A stretch of DNA of 64,000 nt from Nitrospira sp. (GCA_016784355.1 JADHUV010000002.1:1-64000), one strand, 5' to 3'. Shown: positions 18,905 to 27,424, counted from the first letter of the stretch. Numbers and translations are program-made. The notes: generated by a model not told the origin, from the letters alone.

Positions 18905-19813
18905 TTACAACTCTTTGACTGCACGTGCAATACCCTCGGCACAAATTCCGTAATGACCCCTCATGCCCGACTGCGTTCTTACCTCATGAATGAAGGCGTA
19001 CGGTATCCCCATCACCCTCAGACTCCATGAAGGACGCCGTTCGGCAAAGTGCCCCGCAATAATATTACCAAGACCGCTATTTTCAAAATGCTCTTCAACG
19101 CAAAGAACTTGCTTTTTGCCATCCAATATATCAAACAGTGCCTCTGTATTCAGAGGTTGGACGACCGGCACTGATACAAGCGTCACATCTATCCCTTCGC
19201 TCAACAATTGCTCCCTGGCAGCCATAACATCAAATGAGACAGTTCCATGAAAAACAATCGCTATGTGACCGCCTTCACGTATAACCTGCGGGACTGTTAT
19301 ATCAAATGTATCCCTCGCATGCATGACAGGTTCGCCTCTCTTTGCAAGCCGCACATACACCGGCCCTTCTGACCGTAAGGCATATTCTGCAGCCAGCCTA
19401 GCCTCAACCGGATCAATCGGTGATATTACCGTCAGGTTCGGAAGTGTCCGTGCAATCCCGATATCTTCAATAGAATAATGAGTCATACCGCCCGGTGCAT
19501 AGGTTACTCCGCTGCCAATACCCACAAGTGTCACCGGCAATTGCTGATAACAGATATCATTTCTTACCTGCTCATAATTTCTGTATAAAACAAAGGGGAT
19601 AATATTGTAGATAAATACTTTAAAGTCAGTCAGGGCAAGACCTGCCGCATGACTTGTCATATTCTGCTCAGCCACACCCATATTGATAAATTGTGCCGGA
19701 TGTGATTTTTGAAAATCATCAAATACACCAAAACCGGCATCTCCGCTTATGATAAAAACATCTTTTCTTTCACTACAGGAATCTATTATTGTATCTACAA
19801 ATGTATTTCTCAC
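18905..19813 (-). CDS. Transketolase, C-terminal subunit
   Basis: This 302-aa protein corresponds to the pyrimidine-binding and C-terminal domains of transketolase (IISGDAGFGVF, MGVAEQNMTSHAAGLAL, APGGMTHYSIEDIGIARTLP, then VCVEEHFENSGLG). The glutamate in GVAEQN is the residue that activates thiamine diphosphate in this family. It starts with GTG, overlapping the stop of the N-terminal subunit by 4 bases (GTGA), so both subunits are translated together. The pair would move a two-carbon ketol unit between sugar phosphates. Its place in a glycan operon suggests a biosynthetic role rather than central metabolism. Confidence 0.88.
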   Translation of the reverse strand: MRNTFVDTIIDSCSERKDVFIISGDAGFGVFDDFQKSHPAQFINMGVAEQNMTSHAAGLALTDFKVFIYNIIPFVLYRNYEQVRNDICYQQLPVTLVGIGSGVTYAPGGMTHYSIEDIGIARTLPNLTVISPIDPVEARLAAEYALRSEGPVYVRLAKRGEPVMHARDTFDITVPQVIREGGHIAIVFHGTVSFDVMAAREQLLSEGIDVTLVSVPVVQPLNTEALFDILDGKKQVLCVEEHFENSGLGNIIAGHFAERRPSWSLRVMGIPYAFIHEVRTQSGMRGHYGICAEGIARAVKEL

Positions 19814-20592
19814 TTCAGATCCTCCAAAGCTCTGTCCCTTCGCTCATCAGTAACCACAAAGTAGTGCCATTCCATTTTATCTTCCATAAAGGTGACACCT
19901 TTCCCCTTTGTAGTGCAGGCTATAATCATTTTCGGTTTCCCTTTTGAATCCGCATCAAGTGCCGCTTTCAACTCTGCATGATCATGACCATCTGCTTTTA
20001 TAACATACCAGCCAAATGCCTCCCATTTATCTGCCACGGGCTCAAAACTGCATAACTCTGTTGCTCTTCCGTATCCCTGCAGATTGTTATAATCCATTAT
20101 TGCAGTAAAGTTGTCGAGTTTAAGTTTAGGCGCAAAGAGCGCTCCTTCCCATATAGAGCCCTCCTGCGATTCACCGTCACCTATAATGGCATACACTTTT
20201 CGATTACTATCTTTCATCTTAAAGCCATGTGCCATTCCAAGACCTATATTAAACCCGTGGCCAAGCGAGCCCGCAGATACCTCCACGCCTTTTGCAGCAA
20301 ACCTGTCCAGGTGTGCCGGCAGAGTTCCTTCATTCATGTGGTAACCCATAAGCAACTCTTCGTTGACAATGCCACGCAAGGCTAGTGTACTATACAATGC
20401 ACTTGCAGCATGTCCCTTGCTTAATATAAATATATCTCTTTCATCCCAGTTATCCAGGCGAAGTGTATCAAAATATAAGGTGGCTAATATATCTACGCAT
20501 GAAAGAGATGAACCAACATGAGGGCTTCCGGCCCTGTGCGCCATCTCCAGTATTGTCCTGCGAATTTGCATTGATATTTGCTTCAGATCCAT
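19810..20592 (-). CDS. Transketolase, N-terminal subunit
   Basis: This 260-aa protein is the thiamine-diphosphate-binding half of transketolase. It has the conserved SKGHAASALYS segment, GSLGHGFNIGLGMA, and the cofactor motif beginning IGDGESQEGS and ending DYNNLQG. It carries no pyrimidine domain, which the overlapping next gene supplies. The ATG at 20592 has GGAGAAT just upstream. Split transketolases recur in secondary-metabolite and surface-sugar clusters, where they make unusual ketoses or branched sugars; the substrate here is unknown. Confidence 0.88.
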   Translation of the reverse strand: MDLKQISMQIRRTILEMAHRAGSPHVGSSLSCVDILATLYFDTLRLDNWDERDIFILSKGHAASALYSTLALRGIVNEELLMGYHMNEGTLPAHLDRFAAKGVEVSAGSLGHGFNIGLGMAHGFKMKDSNRKVYAIIGDGESQEGSIWEGALFAPKLKLDNFTAIMDYNNLQGYGRATELCSFEPVADKWEAFGWYVIKADGHDHAELKAALDADSKGKPKMIIACTTKGKGVTFMEDKMEWHYFVVTDERRDRALEDLK

Positions 20593-20627
20593 AATTCTCC
20601 TTAAAAAAACCCGATTCTACTGAGGTA

Positions 20628-21593
20628 TTACCCTGCCGCTGAAACTTTACTAGATTCAAGAATTTCCGTTACAGCATCTACTGTTTCTTCCAAATCAATA
20701 TTTTCAATACAAGTTAGCCCGGTTGTGCAGACGGGGCTGTAACAGGGCATGAGATGACACTCCTGCTTAGAATAAATTGCCCGGCCAAAGTTATGAAAAT
20801 AGACCTCCTGAGGATCAGTAGGTCCGAATAAGCCAACTATTTTCTTCTTCAGTGCAAGTGCGATATGAAGACCAAGGCTGTCCTGAGTCAGAAATAATTT
20901 ACATGAATTTATCCAATCCATATATTCATTAAGATCTTTCAGGCCCTCCTGCCATGACACTGAGTATCCCTTCTTCTGCAGGCGCTCTTCAAGCTCTCTC
21001 CATTTCTTAATATCCATCGCCTTAGTCGCCCATTTTTTCCCTACATTAAAATTAAACCCGATATCATATTTTTCCTCATTTAAAGGTTTATAACCTAATA
21101 TATACCCCTGACCTCTCCACTTTACACCTACCATCTCAATAAGCACCTGCTGCCAGTAGTGCCTGCTTTTCTTACCCTTCTGTTTATTCTTTATATATTC
21201 TATAAAATTCAGTCCCTTCTCATAAGCATGATAGGTTCCATCCACACTTTCAAAACGAAAACCGTATTTCATCCAGGCATCGATCATGTCAGAAAGTGCA
21301 CATACACCCGGTATCTTTTCAAGATTTACAAGCACATCAAACTTCTCACGCATAAGCTGAAATGGAACAAATTCATCCCATGTAATCAATCGGTCGATGA
21401 GCTCATTACCAATAAGAAGCGGCTCTGCCTCACGAGATACCAGCCATGTTATCTGACTGTCAGGATATTTTTCCTTGAATGCCCACAAGATAGGAGTGGT
21501 CCTCAGAACATCTCCGAGACTGGGAATTCTTCCAATCTCCTGGTCCAGCGTCTCAGAGTATCCGAGCTTTATGATCAATATTTTTGTTGCCAC
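20628..21593 (-). CDS. Family 9 glycosyltransferase (heptosyltransferase-like)
   Basis: The start LIIKLGYSETL, the segment GDVLRTTPILWAFKEKYP, and the donor-binding part FLTQDSLGLHIALALKKKIVGLFGPTDP are typical of ADP-heptose:LPS heptosyltransferase-like (GT9) enzymes. The usual GIGD pattern near the N-terminus is replaced by the longer IGRIPSLGDV. The GTG start at 21593 has AGGAGG five bases upstream. The protein would act at the cytoplasmic face of the inner membrane. Four cysteines cluster near residues 275-295 (CHLMPC, CTTGLTC), which is uncommon and might bind a metal. Acceptor unknown. Confidence 0.82.
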   Translation of the reverse strand: MATKILIIKLGYSETLDQEIGRIPSLGDVLRTTPILWAFKEKYPDSQITWLVSREAEPLLIGNELIDRLITWDEFVPFQLMREKFDVLVNLEKIPGVCALSDMIDAWMKYGFRFESVDGTYHAYEKGLNFIEYIKNKQKGKKSRHYWQQVLIEMVGVKWRGQGYILGYKPLNEEKYDIGFNFNVGKKWATKAMDIKKWRELEERLQKKGYSVSWQEGLKDLNEYMDWINSCKLFLTQDSLGLHIALALKKKIVGLFGPTDPQEVYFHNFGRAIYSKQECHLMPCYSPVCTTGLTCIENIDLEETVDAVTEILESSKVSAAG

Positions 21594-21601
21594 ATGCCCT
21601 C

Positions 21602-22675
21602 CTAAATAAAATTGACGTGCTCTGGCTTATTATTTACCGTATGCAAAAATTCGTTAATTCTGGCCATTCTGCAATTAAGCCTGCATTCATTTTTTAAAAC
21701 GAGTTCACTCTCTCCAAATTTCAGCGAACAGGCCCTTCTCTCTCCGAAGAGAATTTCATTCATATCATCCTTATATATATTTCCAGTCTTAAACCTCTCG
21801 TCTCCAATAAATACACTGCACGTATAGAAATCACCCTTGGATGAAATATAACCCCAGAAAGGAAGTGCACAGCAATGATCAAAGACGCGGCTCTTCTCCA
21901 TATATTTTGTTAATGCCTCTTTTCTGAATACGATATTCATACCAGTTTTACTTCGGTAATGCTCTACGACACTATCTATTTCCCCTATCACTTCATCAGT
22001 GTAAACAGTTTCCTTCTTATCTATCATTTGAGGATGAAGAGAATAAGGTTTCAGACTAAGATAATCAACTCCGATTTCAGAAAAAAGCCTCAATGCGTTT
22101 TCAATATCATTTATATTTTCCTCAATTATAAGATACTGAACCCCAAGAGTCACTTCCAAACCAAGCTCTTCCTTAACCCTGACAGCCTCCTGAATACTCT
22201 TTATGGTCTTTCCAAAGACACTTTCCTGTACATTATGCACTCTGGAATGCACTGCAGCAGTGCCTGCATCAACGCTGAATCTTATCCAGGTCAGATGCGG
22301 CAGAATGTCTTTCCACAACTCATAAGTACCAAGTGTACCGTTAGATGTAACTGATACATCCATACCGGATGAGCGCGCCACTTTTATAAATTCCGGCAAA
22401 TCATTATGCAGCAGAGGTTCTCCTTCGCCAGCAAACATTACGCTTCTGACTCCTGCCGCTCCCATTGCCTTTAAACTTTCGACCAAAACATCCCTTTCTA
22501 GACGATCGCCCTTATCTCTGGCAAAATCTATGCCGCAAAAAATGCATTTATGATTACAGACAGACAGCGGACTTATCTCAACATAGACAGGCGCTACTAC
22601 TTTCTTTTCCTGCCATTGAGAAACACGATCAAGGTGCCACAACAACTTATGTCCATCAATCATATATTGATCCAT
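21602..22675 (-). CDS. Radical SAM/SPASM-like enzyme, paralogue B
   Basis: Radical-SAM motif CNHKCIFC at residues 40-47, then VMFAGEGEPLLH as the SAM-binding segment and VTSNGTLG. C-terminal cysteines (CCALPF, YTCSVF, ECRLNC) fit a SPASM-like domain. The N-terminus (MDQYMIDGHKLLWHLDRVS) and tail (PEHVNFI) are those of the enzyme at 5121-6203, so the two are recent paralogues with probably related substrates. The ATG overlaps the upstream stop by one base (TGATG), so it is coupled to the NeuB-radical-SAM gene. Substrate unknown. Confidence 0.85.
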   Translation of the reverse strand: MDQYMIDGHKLLWHLDRVSQWQEKKVVAPVYVEISPLSVCNHKCIFCGIDFARDKGDRLERDVLVESLKAMGAAGVRSVMFAGEGEPLLHNDLPEFIKVARSSGMDVSVTSNGTLGTYELWKDILPHLTWIRFSVDAGTAAVHSRVHNVQESVFGKTIKSIQEAVRVKEELGLEVTLGVQYLIIEENINDIENALRLFSEIGVDYLSLKPYSLHPQMIDKKETVYTDEVIGEIDSVVEHYRSKTGMNIVFRKEALTKYMEKSRVFDHCCALPFWGYISSKGDFYTCSVFIGDERFKTGNIYKDDMNEILFGERRACSLKFGESELVLKNECRLNCRMARINEFLHTVNNKPEHVNFI

Positions 22676-24636
22676 CAGTCCTTACGCGCGGCATCCGTCA
22701 CTGCCGGCTTACCTCCTGTGCTCATCTCATTAATGTTCTGAATTTCAACACTGGTATGACCAAATATCTGGTGCCTGTTTGTCTTGACCTTCACATCACA
22801 GGGATTGCAGTTGCCATAATAATCACAGGGTCTGAAAATATCCATACTACTTACACTAAAGTCCTCATCAAGTATATGGGCAAATGGCACACGACCATTA
22901 TAAAGATCAGAATGACACTTATAGATATACCCGGCGGGATCAACAATTATCTCCGATGTCCTGCATTCACAGTGTTTCCTTATCTCCCCGTTAACAGATC
23001 CATCATACTTGAAATGTCCATGCATGCCCCCCTCGTACTCGCCCAGAAATTCCTTAGTCCTGAAATCAATACCAAGTTTCAAACACTTCTCTTTAACTTC
23101 ATTTATGTGCTTAATAATAGAAGGATGTTCAATACCATAAATCCCGACTCTGAACCCGGCATCCTGCAGTTTAAAGGTCTTTGTTATCAGATCATGAATC
23201 TCATTCTGTTTTGGATGATAACTAACTCTTATTGATGCATATGGCGCTTCACGCGTAAATCTTCCAAGAGGAACATTTTTTATAAACTCATCAACATCAA
23301 ACATCATATTGGTCAACAAGTCCATCTTAATTTCACTTTTGACCTCATTTACAAATCTATAAAAACCCTTATACAGAGTGGCTTCACCTCCCTGCAACGT
23401 CAACGGCAGATCCTCTCTAAGCGTAAGGCGGTTAGCCGCTATTATCCAGTCCTCTACCTCCATGTGTTTCCGCTTAGCCTTTGAGTACCTGGATCCTCCA
23501 TCATGCAGATTAATGCAGTAGTGGCATCTGAGATTACATGCCAGAGTTAAAAAAAACGCTACATAATTATGATCATCTTTCAGTTGTATCGGCTTCAAAG
23601 TATCCTGCATCTTATGCTCCTTAAACTTATATTCTTTTATCTCTATCATCTCATCGATGATGTAATCCCTGACTGCAACAGAACCTACAACACTATCCCA
23701 TTTCATAGGACTTACCCCCGTACCTGGACGCTTAGTCGTGATATCAGTTTCCGTAATCAGTGCACCCTTAATTATGTCCCTTTGCGCAACAATACTCTTT
23801 CTTACTACGTCCCTGTTTTTTAATTCAGCAGAGGTTGGTTTTTTTATCCCATTACCAAGAGACTTTTCTATTTCTCTAATATACTGAACCATTAACCTTA
23901 ATTCCGCAGGCTCCAATGAAACCATGTGATCAGGTCCCTTCATATTACGATCAAGCGTAAAATGTTTTTCAATAACAGATGCACCTAATGCAGCTGCCGC
24001 AACAGGTACACTTATCCCCTCAGTATGATCTGAATACCCTACACTGACATTAAAGCGATCTCTTATCGTAAGCATGGCCTTAAGATTAACTTTTTCAAAA
24101 GGAACAGGATATTCAGTGTTACAATGCAGTACGGTTAACATTGTACGCGTGATACCCCCTTCTTGCAGGATTCTTAAAGCCTCCTCAATTTCGAGCATAT
24201 TTGCCATTCCTGTAGACAAAATTACATCCTTACCGAAACGGCTTACTTCTCGCAAATATGGCAGATTGTTAATCTCTCCTGAGGGAATTTTAAAAATCTT
24301 CATACCAAGGCTATCAAGAAAATTGAGCCCTCCAGAATCAAAAGCGGTTGATATAAACTCAATACCCCTGGCCCTGCAGTACAGTGAAAGTGCCTCAAAT
24401 TCCTTCCAGCTTAATTCAAGCCGTTTAAGCATATCGTACTGGGATTCTTCTGCCCCGCTATTGCGGACCTGATATTCTGCCATAGGAGCATCCCGGCTTA
24501 CGATATTATCAGCCTTGAAAGTCTGAAATTTTACAGCATCCGCTCCGGCATCAACGGCTGCATCCACCATTTTTTTTGCAAGATTATAATCCCCATTATG
24601 ATTCACTCCCGCCTCTGCAATGATAAAGGTCTTCAC
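22675..24636 (-). CDS. Nonulosonate synthase (NeuB/LegI) fused to a radical SAM domain
   Basis: The first ~340 residues are a complete NeuB-type synthase: IIAEAGVNHNGDYNLAKKM, VKFQTFKADNIVS, FKIPSGEINNLPYL, GYSDHTEG, EKHFTLDRNMKGPDH, and a C-terminal SAF (antifreeze-like) domain. It condenses phosphoenolpyruvate with a mannosamine-type sugar. The frame continues without a stop into a radical-SAM domain with ACNLRCHYC and later cysteines (CECR, YKCHSDLY, CDYYGNCNPC). I place the start at GTG 24636 (GTGA overlap with the previous gene). An in-frame ATG at 23610, six bases after a perfect AAGGAG, could make the radical-SAM part separately. Family-length NeuB proteins end near residue 345. Confidence 0.88.
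   Translation of the reverse strand: MKTFIIAEAGVNHNGDYNLAKKMVDAAVDAGADAVKFQTFKADNIVSRDAPMAEYQVRNSGAEESQYDMLKRLELSWKEFEALSLYCRARGIEFISTAFDSGGLNFLDSLGMKIFKIPSGEINNLPYLREVSRFGKDVILSTGMANMLEIEEALRILQEGGITRTMLTVLHCNTEYPVPFEKVNLKAMLTIRDRFNVSVGYSDHTEGISVPVAAAALGASVIEKHFTLDRNMKGPDHMVSLEPAELRLMVQYIREIEKSLGNGIKKPTSAELKNRDVVRKSIVAQRDIIKGALITETDITTKRPGTGVSPMKWDSVVGSVAVRDYIIDEMIEIKEYKFKEHKMQDTLKPIQLKDDHNYVAFFLTLACNLRCHYCINLHDGGSRYSKAKRKHMEVEDWIIAANRLTLREDLPLTLQGGEATLYKGFYRFVNEVKSEIKMDLLTNMMFDVDEFIKNVPLGRFTREAPYASIRVSYHPKQNEIHDLITKTFKLQDAGFRVGIYGIEHPSIIKHINEVKEKCLKLGIDFRTKEFLGEYEGGMHGHFKYDGSVNGEIRKHCECRTSEIIVDPAGYIYKCHSDLYNGRVPFAHILDEDFSVSSMDIFRPCDYYGNCNPCDVKVKTNRHQIFGHTSVEIQNINEMSTGGKPAVTDAARKD
23608..23622 (-). 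promoter_or_regulatory. Internal ribosome-binding site and ATG at the NeuB/radical-SAM junction
   Basis: The minus strand carries AAGGAG (23622-23617), six bases (CATAAG), then an in-frame ATG (23610-23608). It lies exactly where the SAF domain ends and the radical-SAM domain begins. It would allow internal initiation, or marks the ancestral gene border. Confidence 0.6.
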
Positions 24637-25262
24637 CGGTTTACCACCCCCCAAACCCTGGCTCCATCAGGCACATCTACAAGCACTACAGACCCGGCTC
24701 CTATAACCGCATTCCTACCCACGCTTATACCTTGAATAACCGTGGCACCGGCACCAATAAAGGCACCGTCTCCTATATTGCTCCCTCCGCAAATAACCGC
24801 ACCAGGACATATATGCACGTGTTTGCCGATATTGCAGTCATGCTCCACTACCGAACCTGTATTGATGATACAATTAGCCCCGATTATTGCCCCGGCCTGT
24901 ATTACTGCACCGGCCATGACCTGAACACCCTCCGATATTGTCACGTCTGATATTGAAATAATAGCAGCCGGATGTACAAGTTCAGGCAGTCTGAATCCAT
25001 GTTCTTTCAGATACAAATATAGCTTTATCCGTTTACTGTTATCACCGGTACTGCCAAAAGCAATACTGGCACAATCGATATTATCATTCCTAATTCTCGC
25101 AAGAACAGCATCATCGCCTAATACACGCATACCATAAATGAGGGTCCCCGGCTTCACTGCCGGATCAACAAGCCCGGCAATCTCATATTCACCATTTAGA
25201 ATAACTGCCTCAGCTACAACCCTTGAATGTCCACCGGCACCAATAAGTATTATTTTTTCCAT
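24633..25262 (-). CDS. NeuD/PglD-family sugar N- or O-acyltransferase
   Basis: The N-terminal Rossmann-like part (IILIGAGGHSRVVAEAV) followed by left-handed beta-helix hexapeptide repeats (VTISEGVQVMAGAVIQ onwards) identifies the NeuD/PglD/LegH family. Such trimers use acetyl-CoA to acylate the 4-amino group of a UDP-amino sugar made by a DegT-type aminotransferase, or sialic-acid hydroxyls. As it directly follows the aminotransferase gene, N-acylation of its product is most likely. It overlaps the next gene by 4 bases. Length (209 aa) is normal. Confidence 0.88.
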   Translation of the reverse strand: MEKIILIGAGGHSRVVAEAVILNGEYEIAGLVDPAVKPGTLIYGMRVLGDDAVLARIRNDNIDCASIAFGSTGDNSKRIKLYLYLKEHGFRLPELVHPAAIISISDVTISEGVQVMAGAVIQAGAIIGANCIINTGSVVEHDCNIGKHVHICPGAVICGGSNIGDGAFIGAGATVIQGISVGRNAVIGAGSVVLVDVPDGARVWGVVNR

Positions 25263-25338
25263 AAGTATATGCTCTACTCCGCCCTTATCGCATAATGACT
25301 AGCTGCCTTTAGCAACACTGATAAGACGCACTTTTTTA

Positions 25339-26475
25339 TCAGCATTGAAAGAATCTCTTTATCACCTGGCATACATAATCAATACCTTCTTCACTGTTTA
25401 AAGTGGAGCTTGGAAGACAAATCCCCCTCTTATAAAGGGTCTCCGCATTATCACCACCCGAAAACCTGCAATCCTTAAATGGCGTAAACTTATGCACCGG
25501 ACTGAATATTCGTCTGAAAGGAATCCCACTTATTTGCAACAGGTCCTGCAGCTGCAATCGGGCACGCTCATCATCCATTAATATACAGGTAAACCACCAG
25601 GAACTGTCTCCTTCATCATATTGCGCCTGCAATTTAATATTACTTATAGAGCCCAGCTCTTTATTATAAATATGATGAATATTTTTCTTAATCTGCAGAA
25701 ATTCTTTAAGTCGCTGCAACTGCGCAATACCCAAAGCAGCAGAGATATTAGTCATCCTGTAATTAAACCCAATCTCCGAATGATACATCTCAACTCCGTA
25801 ATCCTTGGCCTGATTTACAAGATACTTAATGTGCTTAAGTCGCTCTCTATATTTTGAGATTACCAACCCGCCCCCTCCGGTTGTAATGGTCTTATTCCCA
25901 TTAAAACTAAAGCAACCCATATCACCGATCGTGCCGGTATACATATCATGATACTTTGCCCCCAGGCTTTCGGTTGCATCTTCCACGACATAAAGACCAT
26001 GTTTGTCAGCAATTCGCATAATTTGATCCATATCACAAGGATTTCCATATAAATGCACAGGAATAATAGCCTTAGTCTTAGCGCTGATCGCCTTTTCCAG
26101 TGCTGTTATATCCATATTCCATGTCTTTATATCTACATCAACAAACACTGGCTCAGCACCACAATAAATAACAGGGTTGACACTCGCAACAAAAGTGAGT
26201 GTTGGCACAATGACCTCATCTCCACGTCCTATACCCAGTTCATGCAGCGCAATATGAAGCGCAGAAGTACCTGAATTGGTGGACACCGAGTTTTCAACAC
26301 CGAGATATTTAGAACAATTCAATTCAAATTCATCGACAAAGGGCCCAACAGTAGATATGTAGGTACTCTCAACAGCCTGATTCAGGTAGTATTTTTCAAG
26401 ATCACCGATATTGGGTGCATCAAGATACAATTTCTCAGACATAGTATATCCCGGTCTTATATTGTCCCAAATCAT
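25339..26475 (-). CDS. DegT/DnrJ/EryC1 aminotransferase, LegC-like
   Basis: This PLP-dependent sugar aminotransferase has the lysine motif FSFNGNKTITTGGGG, the conserved VEDATESLGAKY, and the N-terminal pattern STYISTVGPFVDEFE typical of LegC and related 4-keto-6-deoxy-hexosamine aminotransferases. It would form the 4-amino group needed for a 5,7-diamino nonulosonate such as legionaminate. The ATG at 26475 gives a 12-residue lead before an alternative ATG at 26442 (MSEKLYLDAPN), which fits family N-termini equally well. It heads the longest run of glycan genes. The 4,6-dehydratase it needs is not in the window. Confidence 0.87.
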   Translation of the reverse strand: MIWDNIRPGYTMSEKLYLDAPNIGDLEKYYLNQAVESTYISTVGPFVDEFELNCSKYLGVENSVSTNSGTSALHIALHELGIGRGDEVIVPTLTFVASVNPVIYCGAEPVFVDVDIKTWNMDITALEKAISAKTKAIIPVHLYGNPCDMDQIMRIADKHGLYVVEDATESLGAKYHDMYTGTIGDMGCFSFNGNKTITTGGGGLVISKYRERLKHIKYLVNQAKDYGVEMYHSEIGFNYRMTNISAALGIAQLQRLKEFLQIKKNIHHIYNKELGSISNIKLQAQYDEGDSSWWFTCILMDDERARLQLQDLLQISGIPFRRIFSPVHKFTPFKDCRFSGGDNAETLYKRGICLPSSTLNSEEGIDYVCQVIKRFFQC

Positions 26476-26608
26476 TTCCCTTAATAATAACTTTGATCAC
26501 CATCAAGATTGAATTATCCAAAGCTAAGTAAATTAGATTCATTGATATATTTCAGCAATAAAACTGTTTTCCTCTATGAAATCAGCCATGCATAGCATTA
26601 ATATAAAA

Positions 26609-26645
26609 TTAGCAAGTATCATGCCTACTTAATGATACCTGCTAA
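26609..26645 (-). terminator. Hairpin terminator after fliW, overlapping a sigma-54-like site
   Basis: Arms TTAGCAAGTATCAT (26609-26622) and ATGATACCTGCTAA (26632-26645) pair at 13 of 14 positions round a 9-base loop. On the minus strand the stem is followed by TTTTATATT, so it may end the csrA-fliW transcript. The same bases contain AGGCAT-N5-TTGC (26626-26612, minus), a sigma-54-like arrangement that could start the aminotransferase operon. The remaining 278-base gap shows no gene. Confidence 0.5.
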
Positions 26646-26753
26646 CATGCTATTAATTAAAGATATTTACCATTATAACATCCGGTAAAAATCATATTAC
26701 ATTGTATTAGGAAGTGTTAACGTCAGATGTTTGACAGAAAAAATTCTTCAATA

Positions 26754-27200
26754 TCAGGATTTTTCTGTTTCAGCAGTTGACGAGTCGATATGCAGTGGTG
26801 TCTGACAGGAGTATCTTGGATCATCATTGACCAATTGTAATCCCTTCTTACTGAGTGAATTGATCAGCAAAGGACCCTGCAAATTAGCGGTTACATTCTC
26901 TCCGTCCACTCTGAGCATAGTCAGAGTCACGACATCATCAATCTCCTGAGTTTCCAGAAAATCCTTTAACGCGGCATCGAACTTGAAAGAGTAATCAGGA
27001 AATATCTCAAATGGGGTCATTACTATAAAGGCGATATCAGCCTGGTCAACAGACTGAAGCCATTTAAGTGATGTATCTTTATAGTCCATAAGTATAAAGC
27101 GGGTTGCTTCAGGAAAACCAATCAACCCATCAGGAAAATGTATAAGTTTATCAACAGTAGTTTCAAGCCTGCCGAATCTTGTTGTCTCAAAGCTGATCAT
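26754..27200 (-). CDS. fliW: Flagellar assembly factor FliW
   Basis: FliW binds flagellin and, when free, the translational repressor CsrA, coupling flagellin synthesis to secretion. The sequence shows the family core [16 protein letters not shown], the segment [15 protein letters not shown] and [19 protein letters not shown]. Length (148 aa) is typical. It overlaps csrA by 4 bases (ATGA), the arrangement seen in many bacteria. It is the last gene of the flgM-led operon and is followed by a hairpin terminator. Confidence 0.95.
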   Translation of the reverse strand: MISFETTRFGRLETTVDKLIHFPDGLIGFPEATRFILMDYKDTSLKWLQSVDQADIAFIVMTPFEIFPDYSFKFDAALKDFLETQEIDDVVTLTMLRVDGENVTANLQGPLLINSLSKKGLQLVNDDPRYSCQTPLHIDSSTAETEKS

Positions 27201-27424
27201 TTCTTAACAGCCTCCTTGATCTTTCCGAAGACATCCACGGGCAAAGAAGATGAGAGCTTATTTTCAGCCTGGATCCTTTCATATATCTCTTCTCTGTATA
27301 TCGTAAGGTCTGCAGGAGCCTCTATTCCAATCTTCACCTGCTTCCCCTTCACATCCACGATCTTGATAGTTATCCCCTGCCCTATCCTTAAAATTTCTCC
27401 CAACTTCCTTGTCAAGACAAGCAT
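27197..27424 (-). CDS. csrA: Translational regulator CsrA
   Basis: The 75-aa product starts [15 protein letters not shown] and has the RNA-binding beta-strand region [18 protein letters not shown]. CsrA binds GGA-containing leaders and is antagonised by FliW in this gene arrangement. The usual HREEIY is YREEIY here, a conservative change beside the RNA-contacting Arg. The ORF extends about 15 residues beyond the core, as is common. It lies 143 bases after flgL, with GGGG close to the ATG. Confidence 0.95.
   Translation of the reverse strand: MLVLTRKLGEILRIGQGITIKIVDVKGKQVKIGIEAPADLTIYREEIYERIQAENKLSSSLPVDVFGKIKEAVKK

Noticed and set aside
22465-23235. A 256-codon plus-strand open frame
   Set aside because: It is antisense to the NeuB-radical-SAM fusion and the following radical-SAM gene, both of which have clear motifs. 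No start signal or domain is visible.
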